Assembly: GCA_913057175.1 (NCBI GenBank)
Contig: CAJXNP010000001.1
Location: forward strand, 434,001 to 498,000
Length of the DNA stretch: 64,000 nucleotides
Direction: 5' to 3'
DNA from: an uncultured Cytophagales bacterium
Lineage (GTDB): Bacteria; Bacteroidota; Bacteroidia; Cytophagales; Cyclobacteriaceae
Shown here: positions 36,216 through 44,606 of the stretch, one piece after another
How the letters are laid out: every line of letters begins with the position of its first letter
Numbering within the stretch: the first letter of the stretch is position 1
The notes under the pieces: generated by a model
What the model was told of the DNA's origin: nothing
Seen by the model: the letters and a program-made list of their open reading frames with translations, nothing else
Database searches by the model: none
Translations under genes and position numbers: made by a program

Positions 36216-36255
36216 AAAAAAGGTGTCATTATTTATTGCAATATAATGACACCTT
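36215..36255 (-). terminator. intrinsic terminator of the POT transporter gene
   Basis: Minus-strand hairpin: 36243-36255 pairs with 36220-36232, a 13-bp perfect stem (core aggtgtcatta), 10-base loop, then a T-tract (A-run at 36215-36220 on the plus strand). It lies 21 bp beyond the stop at 36277 and ends at the start codon of the next gene, so that gene is probably expressed by read-through or from within the transporter gene. Confidence 0.85.
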
Positions 36256-36276
36256 CTCCAATTATTAAATTATCTT

Positions 36277-37776
36277 TTATTTTACATCGCCCATCCATTT
36301 TCGGAGCAACCCTGATAAAACAATGAATGTCAAACCGGCGCCAACACCTAACCATACCACTGATCCAAACAGATCGGGTAACTGTGAAACATCTTCGGAA
36401 TCAAATCCTCCGGCAAAGAGTCCAGCTATCAGGTTTCCTACTGAGGCGCCAACAAACCAGATCCCCATCATTTGTCCAACATAGGCTTTTGGAGCTAATT
36501 TGGTTGTAACACTCAATCCAACAGGACTCAGTGTAAGCTCACCTATCGAATGTAAAAAATAGGTTAAGATCAAGTATGCCATACTTGCTGCTCCCGCGGC
36601 TTGTGCAGCGGCATGAGAGGCAAAAACCATTACCAGAAAGCCGAGTCCCATCATGATCAAGCCAAATCCAAATTTAATTGGTGTATTGGGATTTAAGTTC
36701 TTTGCTGAAAGTTTCACCCACAAGGCACCAATAATCGGAGCGAATATGACAATGAATGCCGGATTTGCATTTTGTAACCAACCCGGTGGAATGATATATC
36801 CAAATAAATCTCTGTTGGTGTAATCTCTTGCAAATAGATTTAGGGTAGATCCTGCTTGTTCAAAGCCTGCCCAGAAAGTAGCAGCACCTAAAAACAGAAC
36901 AAATATGATAACCACCTTTTTCTTCTCATCAGTTGTCAGCCCCCCTGCTAAAATGATATTCAATAGGTAGAAAAATGTAATTCCTGGAATCAATATTGCC
37001 ATGGATTCGGCAATTCCCTGTGCAGTAGTTAAATCGACCACATTAGTCACCTGTGCGATGACAAGTGATGCGATACAGATAGTTAGTATGATGATTGCAA
37101 ACGCTTTATTAGGTTTTTTACCTTCTACGTCTTTCTTCTCTTTTGCCTTGGGAATCACCCCAATTTCGCCCAGGTGACTTGGTCCGGTAAGCCTGTACTG
37201 GAGTAATCCAAAAAACATTCCAATGGCGGCAAGACCAAATCCGTAGTGCCAATTCCACGTAGCAAAAAGACTGACAAATGTTTGTCCTAGGACCGATCCG
37301 AGGTTAATTCCCATATAAAAAATTGAAAAACCAGCATCCCTTCTTGCTCCACCTTCAGGGTATAAGTCGCCAACAATTGTACTAATATTCGGCTTCAAAA
37401 AACCGGTTCCCAGGGCCACGAATGCCAATCCCGCAATAAAAATGTCGGTATTCCCTGGTATAGCAAGTAGTCCATGGCCAATCATGATAAGGATTCCACC
37501 ATACCAGATTGCTTTTCTCTGTCCAAAAACATTATCTGCCAACCATCCACCCGGTAATGTTAACAAATAAACACCTGCGGTATATAATCCATAAATCGCA
37601 CCCGCAGTTTGATTATCCAATCCAAGGCCCTGCTTTGCTATGTCAGTTGTCATAAACAGAATGAGGATCGCCCGCATTCCATAGTAACTGAACCGCTCCC
37701 ACATCTCTGTAAAAAATAAGGTGAACAATCCGCGCGGATGTCCAAACCACTCCTTTTGTCCTGTTGAATTCACCAT
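36277..37776 (-). CDS. POT/PTR-family proton-dependent peptide transporter
   Basis: A 499-residue MFS protein with about 12-14 membrane helices. The N-terminal signature GHPRGLFTLFFTEMWERFSYYGMRAIL contains the ExxERFxxYG motif of peptide transporters, where Glu and Arg take part in proton coupling. The segment FYMGINLGSVLGQTFVSLFA is the second PTR signature. It should import di- and tripeptides across the inner membrane. Single gene with its own terminator. Confidence 0.95.
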   Translation of the reverse strand: MVNSTGQKEWFGHPRGLFTLFFTEMWERFSYYGMRAILILFMTTDIAKQGLGLDNQTAGAIYGLYTAGVYLLTLPGGWLADNVFGQRKAIWYGGILIMIGHGLLAIPGNTDIFIAGLAFVALGTGFLKPNISTIVGDLYPEGGARRDAGFSIFYMGINLGSVLGQTFVSLFATWNWHYGFGLAAIGMFFGLLQYRLTGPSHLGEIGVIPKAKEKKDVEGKKPNKAFAIIILTICIASLVIAQVTNVVDLTTAQGIAESMAILIPGITFFYLLNIILAGGLTTDEKKKVVIIFVLFLGAATFWAGFEQAGSTLNLFARDYTNRDLFGYIIPPGWLQNANPAFIVIFAPIIGALWVKLSAKNLNPNTPIKFGFGLIMMGLGFLVMVFASHAAAQAAGAASMAYLILTYFLHSIGELTLSPVGLSVTTKLAPKAYVGQMMGIWFVGASVGNLIAGLFAGGFDSEDVSQLPDLFGSVVWLGVGAGLTFIVLSGLLRKWMGDVK

Positions 37777-37898
37777 CGTTCTTATTTACATTTTAAAAAA
37801 ATTGAGCCTAAACTAATTAGTCCAGCGAACTTTCGCAAATCATTAATTGTAATACTTCTATATTAGATCAAAGGCAAAAGCTTAAAGACGAGACAAAT

Positions 37899-37944
37899 GT
37901 TGCGGGTTGCCGGTTCCGTGAACTAGCAACCCGCAACCCGTAAC
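37899..37944. repeat. heptamer-type inverted repeat forming one long hairpin
   Basis: gttgcgggttgc at 37899-37910 is perfectly complementary to 37926-37937. Inside, ggttc (37912-37916) pairs with gaact (37920-37924) including one G-T pair, leaving a three-base loop. Units are the same GGTTGCG type as the arrays after ypdA, secG, gamma-CA and GH15, but here both orientations occur within 46 bp. Confidence 0.8.
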
Positions 37945-37999
37945 AATCACAAGTAAACCTGATCCTCTAAATTTTATGAATATTATAAATATCCTATGT

Positions 38000-38042
38000 C
38001 CAATCCCCAATTTCCCAATTCCTAATCCCAAATCCCCAGTCA
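38000..38042. repeat. second degenerate 7-bp repeat family
   Basis: About six units of a C/A-rich heptamer: ccaatcc, ccaattt, cccaatt, cctaatc, ccaaatc, cccagtc. It is unrelated in sequence to GGTTGCG but has the same period. No start or stop codon of a real gene adjoins it. Confidence 0.65.
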
Positions 38043-38128
38043 CTCCAACCGTTTTTATCAACGTGTAACCAATCATGTGCCATCGATTTATTGAACGATT
38101 TTTATAGTTAAAACCTGACGATTATCAT

Positions 38129-38158
38129 AACTTAGGTTTACCCTAAAAACTAAGTTTG
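38129..38158 (+). promoter_or_regulatory. inverted repeat overlapping a candidate -7 box upstream of pckA
   Basis: aacttag (38129-38135) and ctaagtt (38150-38156) form a 7-bp inverted repeat with a 14-bp spacer. TAAGTTTG at 38151-38158 fits TAnnTTTG and overlaps the right arm. A protein bound there would cover the promoter, as expected for a regulated gluconeogenic gene. The leader to the pckA ATG would be about 110 bp. Confidence 0.35.
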
Positions 38159-38272
38159 TATCTGAAAATAGAGAAGAAGTAAAAATCGACTTTACACCTA
38201 ATAAACCTCCATTTTCCTGGCTTTAACCAGTCTGTATTATTAAATGCTGTTCACAAAAAAAGTATAATAATT

Positions 38273-39892
38273 ATGAGACAATCAGGAATCAGATCAAAAG
38301 TTTCAGACCTTTACTCCATCGGCATCAAATCCGCCAAAGTTCACTGGAATTACCAGCCCTCAGAACTATATGAAGAAATCCTCAGAAGAGAAGAGGGTAT
38401 TCTTACCGACACAGGTGCAATAATGGTCGATACCAGTGCATTTACCGGTCGCGCGCCTAAGGACAAATATGTCGTAAAGGATGAAAAATCAGAATCTACC
38501 GTTTGGTGGGGTTCTATCAACCAACCTATTGAATCAGAAATATTTGATGAGATTTATGATGAAATGATCAAATATCTCTATTCTAAAGAACTTTATGCCC
38601 GTGAGGGATATGCCGGTGCAGATCCGGACTACAGAATGAAAATTCGTTTCGTTAATACCCAGGCGTGGCAAAATCTATTCTGCTATAACATGTTTATCCG
38701 TCCTTCAAGAGAGGATCTGGATTCATTCGCACCTGAGTGGACCGTGATCGATGCACCTGAATTTACAGTAGACCCGAAAAGATTCGGCATCCGGCATAGC
38801 AACTTTGCTTTGGTCAACCTAACCAAAAAACTTATCATCATTGGTGGATCAGGATATGCCGGTGAAATGAAAAAAGGTATATTCTCCGTGTTGAATTACA
38901 TTCTTCCCGAAGAAAAACACATCCTTTCCATGCACTGCTCAGCAAACATTGGCGAAAATAACGATACCGCCGTATTCTTTGGGTTGTCTGGAACAGGTAA
39001 AACCACGCTCTCTGCAGATCCCAATAGAAAACTGATCGGAGACGATGAACATGGTTGGACAGAAAAAGGAGTATTCAACTTTGAAGGTGGTTGCTACGCA
39101 AAAGTGGTTGACCTGACAAAGGAAAAAGAACCTCAGATATGGGATGCTATTAAATTCGGTGCGATCCTTGAAAACACCCGGTTTTTCGATGATACAAGAA
39201 CCGTGAATTTTCACGACACTAGGGTGACGGAAAACACAAGGGTTTCTTATCCGATCTATCACATTGACAATGCCGCTGAGCCATCTGTAGGTCCTGTTCC
39301 CTCTAATATTTTCTTTTTGACTTGTGATGCATCAGGTGTATTGCCTCCGATTGCAAAACTAAGTCCGGGCCATGCTATGTATCACTTTATTTCAGGTTAT
39401 ACTTCCAAAGTTGCCGGAACGGAAATGGGGATAACAGAGCCGGTACCAACTTTCTCTGCATGTTTTGGTGCAGCCTTCCTTCCATTGCACCCGACTAAAT
39501 ATGCTGAGATTCTGGGTGAAAACATGAAGAAAAACTACGTGAATGTTTGGTTGATCAATACCGGATGGTCTAATGGTCCATACGGCAAAGGAACAAGGAT
39601 CAAATTGAGCTACACGAGGGCTATGATCACAGCAGCATTGAAAGGGCAGTTGGAAGATGTGAAATATACTAAGCACACAATTTTTGGTGTTGACATGCCA
39701 ACAGAAGTCCCGGGAGTTCCAAGTGATATTCTGAGCCCACGTAAGCAATGGAGCGATGACAAGAAGTTTTATGAAGCAGCGACTAAATTAGCTGAAGCTT
39801 TCAATAAAAACTTCGAAAAATATCAGGCTTACGCCAATGATGAGATACTGTCGGGCGCCCCGTTAACACAAAAGGGTGAATTGGCAGTATAA
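38273..39892 (+). CDS. pckA: phosphoenolpyruvate carboxykinase (ATP)
   Basis: A 539-residue enzyme. The P-loop (kinase-1a) GLSGTGKTT is at residues 237-245; the metal-binding GDDEHGW follows; FTGRAPKDKYVV near residue 57 and RHSNFALVNLTKKLIIIGGSGYAGEMKKGIF are family signatures, as is GYTSKVAGTE. It converts oxaloacetate to PEP with ATP in gluconeogenesis (or the reverse in fermentative metabolism). Length is typical. A single gene with its own candidate promoter and a hairpin 20 bp downstream. Confidence 0.97.
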   Translation: MRQSGIRSKVSDLYSIGIKSAKVHWNYQPSELYEEILRREEGILTDTGAIMVDTSAFTGRAPKDKYVVKDEKSESTVWWGSINQPIESEIFDEIYDEMIKYLYSKELYAREGYAGADPDYRMKIRFVNTQAWQNLFCYNMFIRPSREDLDSFAPEWTVIDAPEFTVDPKRFGIRHSNFALVNLTKKLIIIGGSGYAGEMKKGIFSVLNYILPEEKHILSMHCSANIGENNDTAVFFGLSGTGKTTLSADPNRKLIGDDEHGWTEKGVFNFEGGCYAKVVDLTKEKEPQIWDAIKFGAILENTRFFDDTRTVNFHDTRVTENTRVSYPIYHIDNAAEPSVGPVPSNIFFLTCDASGVLPPIAKLSPGHAMYHFISGYTSKVAGTEMGITEPVPTFSACFGAAFLPLHPTKYAEILGENMKKNYVNVWLINTGWSNGPYGKGTRIKLSYTRAMITAALKGQLEDVKYTKHTIFGVDMPTEVPGVPSDILSPRKQWSDDKKFYEAATKLAEAFNKNFEKYQAYANDEILSGAPLTQKGELAV

Positions 39893-39911
39893 GTTTTATC
39901 AAATTCAAAAT

Positions 39912-40013
39912 GAAAGGGTCTATCTCAAAAGGCCCTTTCTAGACATCCTGAACTTGTTTCAGGATGACACATATTTTTACTTTTGAGGTAACAGTATTTT
40001 TGTTTGAGACCCT
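39912..40013. repeat. REP-containing unit downstream of pckA, possible terminator
   Basis: A hairpin gaaagggtc (39912-39920) with ggccctttc (39931-39939) lies 20 bp after the pckA stop and may end its transcript. Just beyond is a REP-like hairpin with a 9-bp stem, catcctgaa (39944-39952) and ttcaggatg (39958-39966), loop cttgt. The block is bounded by agggtct (39915-39921) and agaccct (40007-40013), an inverted terminal pair followed inward by ctcaaa/tttgag, giving a roughly 100-bp MITE-like unit. A second copy of the REP core is at 54764-54784. Confidence 0.6.
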
Positions 40014-40086
40014 ATAATTCTACCTATCCTACAATTTCTTTCGTAAATTAGTTGTTATTCTAATAGAAATTTCAATCTGCGATAAA

Positions 40087-40413
40087 ATGAAAGCTTTATC
40101 AATTTTTTTTCTATCATCGTTTATTTCAATCGGTTTATCGTTCGCCCAGACGCCTGAAGGATTTGAATGGCCGGAAGGTGAAAAATTCCTTCAGTTCGAA
40201 GATTCCACAACGTTACAAGATCTTTTAAGGGATACACCATTTCAGAACAATATGAAAATCTACGAGCCCGATATAAATGAAATGGCTCCCATGCCATTCG
40301 CTCAGATTGACACATCAACAAGCTATCCTATCCATATTAAAAAATATGAAATGGTTAGACCGGAAAAGCCTGAATACCTTAAAAAAGAATTCCTGAAAGA
40401 GGACAATAAATAA
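40087..40413 (+). CDS. small secreted hypothetical protein
   Basis: A 108-residue protein with a signal peptide (MKALSIFFLSSFISIGLSFAQ) and an 87-residue mature part rich in Glu, Pro and Met, without cysteines. The text FEWPEGEKFLQFEDSTTLQDLL is not familiar. There is no lipobox. Expected in the periplasm or outside; function unknown. 46 bp before the TrpF-like gene, possibly co-transcribed. Confidence 0.65.
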   Translation: MKALSIFFLSSFISIGLSFAQTPEGFEWPEGEKFLQFEDSTTLQDLLRDTPFQNNMKIYEPDINEMAPMPFAQIDTSTSYPIHIKKYEMVRPEKPEYLKKEFLKEDNK

Positions 40414-40459
40414 ACAGGTTTTATAATTTCGCCTCCTGAATGTCATCTATTAATTCCAT

Positions 40460-41089
40460 ATGTCCTTAATCACTTTTGTCAAAATCAGCCAGGTAAACAA
40501 TCTTTCCGATGCACGTTATTGTGCTGGTATGGGTGTGAATTTAATGGGATTTATCATTGACCAGACCCATCTCGACTACATCGATCCGGAAAAATTCGAC
40601 GAAATAGCAGGCTGGATTTCAGGTGTGGAATACGTCGGGGAATTTCAGACCAACGATTTTAATCTCATCAAAGAGACCATAAATAATTACCCGGTTCAAT
40701 ATATCCAATTCGAACATGCGGAATTGGCAGATGCAATTAAATCATTAGGTCTTTTGAGCATTTTTAAGGTTTCACTGGTCCAAAATGATAGTTACAAGGA
40801 TCTCGCAGATACCATCAAATTTCTTTCCGATAAGATTGATTATGTTTTATTGGATGATTTTGAGGATAACCAGCTCGAAAAATATCAAGACACTTTGCAG
40901 GAAATAAGCCTCACCGTCCCGATCATTATCAGTGGAAACATTACCAGGAAAAACATCAAAGATATACTGGATCAGTATCCCATTCATGGCATCAACCTAT
41001 ACGGAGGAAATGAAATCAAACCTGGATTAAAGGATTTTGATGAGCTGGCGGATGTATTGGAAGAACTGGAAATGGATGAGTATTCCTAG
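40460..41089 (+). CDS. TrpF-like beta/alpha-barrel protein lacking the catalytic Cys
   Basis: A 209-residue protein whose layout follows phosphoribosylanthranilate isomerase: FVKISQVNNLSDARYCAGMGVNLMGFI at the N-terminus, VLLDDF about residue 129-134, PIIISGNITRKNI and GINLYGGNEIKPGLKDF at the C-terminus. In active TrpF the first strand reads KICG with a catalytic Cys; here it is K8-I9-S10-Q11. The C-terminal DVSSG motif is changed to NLYGG. The general-base Asp (132 or 133) and PG-x-KD remain. It is therefore probably not a tryptophan-pathway isomerase, and no trp gene is near. It may be a related sugar-phosphate isomerase or a regulatory paralogue. Confidence 0.75.
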   Translation: MSLITFVKISQVNNLSDARYCAGMGVNLMGFIIDQTHLDYIDPEKFDEIAGWISGVEYVGEFQTNDFNLIKETINNYPVQYIQFEHAELADAIKSLGLLSIFKVSLVQNDSYKDLADTIKFLSDKIDYVLLDDFEDNQLEKYQDTLQEISLTVPIIISGNITRKNIKDILDQYPIHGINLYGGNEIKPGLKDFDELADVLEELEMDEYS

Positions 41090-41203
41090 AAATTGAACGA
41101 CAAGCCGATTGATAATTCATGCCAGAGTTTTCACCCAGGTCAAACTCGTTTAAAAATTGTATACCAAACGATCTCAATTTTAGGCTGAAAAAACACCCAT
41201 GGT

Positions 41204-41219
41204 CCCTCTTTGAAGAGGG
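41204..41219. repeat. short REP-like palindrome
   Basis: ccctctttgaagaggg is a perfect 16-bp palindrome-type hairpin (7-bp arms around tg). It lies between convergent genes, 115 bp after the TrpF-like stop and 74 bp from the UbiB-like stop. No T-tract follows in either direction, so it is more likely a repeat than a terminator. Confidence 0.5.
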
Positions 41220-41292
41220 TGAAGGGAGATGTCCCATCTAAAAAATCCGTTTTTGCAGGCTAAAATTCCTAAATGCGCTCAACAAGGGTTTT

Positions 41293-42963
41293 TCACCGCC
41301 TGTTAAACACATGATACAAAAATAAAACAATCACCGCACCAGTTGAGATCAAAATAAATAGCCAACTCACAATAGGTAGATCCAAAAACACCAACTCAGG
41401 CCTGGAAGGCTTAATAAAAAAAGTAGCAGCCGTCACAAGCATCAGCATGGAAGTAATGATCGCCAAGACGATCTTGTTATTCCAAACCTCCCTTCTATGA
41501 TTGTAATGCTCCAGTTCTTTGATATTCAGGTTGACAGAAACCTTTCCCTTTCGTATCTGACGAATGATGTCCCTGATCTCCAATGGAAGATTGTAGAACA
41601 GAGACATGGTTTGATAAGTGGTATGCTCTATCTCGGTTTTAATATTTGACCATGAAAATTGCTCAGCAATCAGTTTCAATCCATACGGCCGGATCAATTC
41701 CATCGTATTAAATTTAGGGTCTAGTTTTGTGGCTATCCCCTCCAAAATTGCGAGAGCACGAAAGATAAGAAAGATCTTTCCTGGAATATGTAATTTAAAT
41801 TTGTAAGCAATCTTCTGAAGCCGGGCTGTAAATTCCTGTAACCCCATATCTCCTACATCGAGAATGACATAATCAATGATCAGATCCTCCAATTCATTCT
41901 CGAATTCTTTCATATCGGAGATATCATGATCTGTCGACAATCTGCGAAGGTTAATAGCCAGGCTACTTGCGTCTTTTTTGGCGATGCTGACAAAAATCCC
42001 CGCAAAAGCAAAACGTTGAGATTGAGTAATCTTCTCCGTCATGCCATAATCGATCAACACAATCTTGCCATTCGGTTTAATGAGAACATTGCCGGGATGT
42101 GGATCTGCATGAAAAAATCCTTTCTCAAAGATCTGGTTCAGATACAGGTTGCATCCTTTAATGCTGATTTCCCTCGTATCCAATCCCCATGACCGAATGG
42201 TCTCCACATCTGTTATTTTGCACCCACTGATAAATTCAATGATGATCATTCTCTCAGTAGAAAACTGATGGTAGACCTTTGGCAGGTATAAATTTTCTTC
42301 GTTGCTATAAACCTTCTTAAACTGCTCCAGATGTTTTGCCTCGTTTCTGAAATCAATTTCCTCCAACATGATCTTTTCAAAAGACTCAATGATCTCCATC
42401 GGATTGAGAATGCCTTGCTTCATAAAGAAATTCTCGGTCAACCGAACGAAATCCTTCAACAGACCCAGATCGACGACTACTTTTTTCCTGGCTCCTGGCC
42501 TTCTGACTTTCACCACCACATCTTCTCCACTGATCAATCTTGCGCGATGAACCTGTCCAAAAGAGGCGGAGCCAAGAGGCTTCTCATCAAAATAGGAAAA
42601 CAGTTCTTCAATTTTCTGACCGCTTTCATTCTCAATAATTTCCTTTGCAGCCTGCACTTCGAAGGGCGGGATCTGGTCTTGCAACTTTTCGAGCTCCTGT
42701 ATGAGTGGTTCGGGTAAAACATCCGGGCGATTGCTCATCAACTGACCTAACTTAATAAATGTTGGGCCAAGCTCTTCAATGACCAGCCGAATCCTCACCC
42801 ACCGGTTAGTAGTTAAAACTTCTTTTTTGGTAGATGATGATTTTCTAAAGAATACTTTTCTTAAAGCAGTATTTTCAACAATGTCCTCAAATCCGTATTT
42901 GATAAGCACCTCTGCTAGTTGCCTGATTCTGGAGATGTTTTGAATGGTCCTGTTGAAATACAT
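41293..42963 (-). CDS. ABC1/UbiB-family atypical kinase
   Basis: A 556-residue protein of the AarF/UbiB/ABC1 family. Signature KxGQ is in GPTFIKLGQLMSNRPDVLP (KLGQ 71-74), the Ala-rich loop is GSASFGQVHRARL, the nucleotide-binding Lys is in VVVKVRRPG, and the catalytic region is FFHADPHPGNVLIKPNGKIVLIDYGM. Two C-terminal membrane helices (about 495-552) anchor it in the inner membrane. The family supports quinone or prenyl-lipid biosynthesis through ATPase activity. Phasin-like and TerB-like genes lie upstream in the same direction. Confidence 0.93.
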   Translation of the reverse strand: MYFNRTIQNISRIRQLAEVLIKYGFEDIVENTALRKVFFRKSSSTKKEVLTTNRWVRIRLVIEELGPTFIKLGQLMSNRPDVLPEPLIQELEKLQDQIPPFEVQAAKEIIENESGQKIEELFSYFDEKPLGSASFGQVHRARLISGEDVVVKVRRPGARKKVVVDLGLLKDFVRLTENFFMKQGILNPMEIIESFEKIMLEEIDFRNEAKHLEQFKKVYSNEENLYLPKVYHQFSTERMIIIEFISGCKITDVETIRSWGLDTREISIKGCNLYLNQIFEKGFFHADPHPGNVLIKPNGKIVLIDYGMTEKITQSQRFAFAGIFVSIAKKDASSLAINLRRLSTDHDISDMKEFENELEDLIIDYVILDVGDMGLQEFTARLQKIAYKFKLHIPGKIFLIFRALAILEGIATKLDPKFNTMELIRPYGLKLIAEQFSWSNIKTEIEHTTYQTMSLFYNLPLEIRDIIRQIRKGKVSVNLNIKELEHYNHRREVWNNKIVLAIITSMLMLVTAATFFIKPSRPELVFLDLPIVSWLFILISTGAVIVLFLYHVFNRR

Positions 42964-43105
42964 AAAAGCGTCAAAAATCTGAAGCTGAATTTATACTTTA
43001 ATTGAAAAATAAAAAACGTGTGAGGTATTCCTATGAAGGAAATTCCGGAATTATAATTTAATGAAGAGTACTATTTTTTTGCAACCAGTAATTTCTAAAT
43101 CCAAT

Positions 43106-43135
43106 AAGAGGTTGTCCTTATTCAAACAACCTCTT
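43106..43135. terminator. hairpin between the phasin-like and UbiB-like genes
   Basis: aagaggttgt (43106-43115) pairs perfectly with acaacctctt (43126-43135), loop of 10 bases. It lies 46 bp beyond the phasin-like stop on the minus strand. Only a short, interrupted T-run follows, so it may be a weak terminator or processing site. Confidence 0.4.
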
Positions 43136-43180
43136 GTGACGTAGTTTATTGAATCTTTTCTTGATTCTGCCAATTAGGAA

Positions 43181-43507
43181 TTATGCCGAAGCAGTTTCTT
43201 TTTTGCCTTTGCTTTTCTTCAATTCTTTCTCCAATGCCTCAATTCTTCCCCTCAATTCTTCCATCTCTTCTTTTTTAGCATAGTTTAAACCCTTTACAAC
43301 TTTTTCTGTAATGCTTTTAAGCTGGCTTTCGAACTCTTCCCTTTTGGTATTGGTATTTTTTATAAAGTCATCTACAATTTTCTTTCCTTCTTCGGCAGAA
43401 ATTTTGTTTTCATCTATCAGCTTATTGACGGACTGCTGAATTTTCTCGGCAGTATGGGCAACGACACCAACGCTTGTGTAAATAAATTTTTTAAATAGAT
43501 CTTCCAT
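43181..43507 (-). CDS. phasin-family-like coiled-coil protein
   Basis: A 108-residue, highly helical protein: EDLFKKFIYTSVGVVAHTAEKIQQSVNKLIDENKISAEEGKKIVDDF, then a heptad-type coiled coil (EEMEELRGRIEALEKELKK) and a Lys-rich tail. This is the layout of the small PhaF/PhaI-like phasin family (polyhydroxyalkanoate granule-associated), which in Bacteroidota is often beside a UbiB-type kinase. No PHA synthase is in the window, so the granule role is only inferred from the family. Confidence 0.75.
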   Translation of the reverse strand: MEDLFKKFIYTSVGVVAHTAEKIQQSVNKLIDENKISAEEGKKIVDDFIKNTNTKREEFESQLKSITEKVVKGLNYAKKEEMEELRGRIEALEKELKKSKGKKETASA

Positions 43508-43592
43508 AATGAAATGTTTGTTCCTTTTTCTTCCTATACAACGTTTTTGATGCTCAAAAAGATCGCCGGGTTACACTTTTATTCAAATATTT

Positions 43593-44024
43593 TTATTGAA
43601 TGGAAAACTTTTTCGATTCTTCCACAAAATCTTCCCATTCTTCAAAATCCTGAACTCCTCCTCTATTATAGATCTTAACCATTTCCCTGATCAATTCGGG
43701 CTTTATACTCATTTTTTCACACATCTGCTCACAAAAGTCCATCTCCTTCTCATCTACAACTTCATCGGCCATCATCATCCCCACGATATCATATAGCTGA
43801 CCAACCTTCATGTAAAATTTTTTGGGAACCTGAAGTTCGTATTCTTCATTGGAATCCAGTATATCCTGGATTTGCTTTTTCTTTAAGCCATACTTCCTTC
43901 CGATATCATGAAGAAACTTCACCTCAGTTTCATCTATGTGTCCATCTGCCTTGGCCAAAGCCACTAGGTTTTTCAGGTGGTTCTTTTTAAACTTTAAATA
44001 CTGATACTCAAAAAACCCTATCAT
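43593..44024 (-). CDS. TerB-like helical protein
   Basis: 143 residues from the ATG at 44024 (MIGFFEYQYLKFKKNHLKNL); the frame extends eight codons to a TTG at 44048. The text LVALAKADGHIDETEVKFLHDIGRKYGL and MMMADEVVDEKEMDFCEQMCEKM repeats a D-G-x-I/V-D-E-x-E motif, characteristic of the TerB fold. TerB-like domains bind metal ions and are found in many signalling and stress contexts. The family name refers to tellurite resistance but no other ter gene is present, so no resistance role should be assumed. Confidence 0.82.
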   Translation of the reverse strand: MIGFFEYQYLKFKKNHLKNLVALAKADGHIDETEVKFLHDIGRKYGLKKKQIQDILDSNEEYELQVPKKFYMKVGQLYDIVGMMMADEVVDEKEMDFCEQMCEKMSIKPELIREMVKIYNRGGVQDFEEWEDFVEESKKFSIQ

Positions 44025-44606
44025 TCTCTTTCTGTTTGTGACAGTCAAATATATCCATTTAAGTTTTCTGCCTCAAATGAATTATTGTTAAAGAAATAAG
44101 GAAAGTGATTGTTATTCAACACCATCAGACCAGGTTAATGACCAAAAAAATTTCTGAATGGCATCGATTTGTTCCAGGAGTCATTACCTTCTCATTTGTT
44201 ATTCTTCTCTTAATTCAGAATTTCTAACATGAAAGCTGCAAAACCGGATTTGCCAAAACTGTTCCATGCAACGATCAGTTTGTAGCGATTATTGCAATTC
44301 AATAAAGGTAATTTTTTCTTGCTTTTGTACAATTTTCCATAAAGCATGGTTTTACCTCATTTAATTTTTACACCATTTCGTTGAGGAATCTTTTCTCATG
44401 TGCAACTGAAATAAATTCGTAAATCACTGATCCACAATCATTTAATATTAAACCAATAAATACTCTAATAGGATTTTGCGTCTTAAAGCTCGAAAAGTCT
44501 TACATAATGAATTCTACATATACTCTAAAAATCTGCGGGTAATATAATTGCTAACTTGAATGCCTGTAATTGGGATAAATACTTTTTTAAATAAAATCAA
44601 AATTAA
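44025..44606. other. long AT-rich intergenic region upstream of the SprB/OmpA gene
   Basis: A 582-bp region between divergent genes. It contains a 29-codon frame at 44138-44227 (MTKKISEWHRFVPGVITF, then a hydrophobic stretch) that could encode a tiny membrane peptide but has no support beyond its composition. The last 100 bp before the SprB gene are extremely AT-rich, as expected for a Bacteroidota promoter and leader. No strong hairpin, riboswitch or repeat was seen. Confidence 0.35.

Larger units (their letters stand above)
37777..38272. other. intergenic region between the POT transporter and pckA
   Basis: A 496-bp gap between divergent genes. It holds a 39-bp heptamer-derived hairpin (37899-37937), a second degenerate 7-bp repeat (38000-38042) and a candidate pckA control site (38129-38158), listed separately. 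No plausible gene is present; a 64-codon frame over 37882-38076 runs through the repeats and is spurious. Confidence 0.5.

Noticed and set aside
40460-41089. Calling the barrel protein trpF
   Set aside because: The catalytic Cys and part of the phosphate-binding motif are replaced, and no trp genes adjoin.
43593-44024. Tellurite-resistance function for the TerB-like protein
   Set aside because: No other ter genes in the window; the domain is widespread in unrelated contexts.
44138-44227. 29-codon frame with a hydrophobic C-terminal half upstream of the SprB/OmpA gene
   Set aside because: Could be a tiny membrane peptide, but there is no ribosome-binding or conservation evidence; mentioned only in the intergenic entry.
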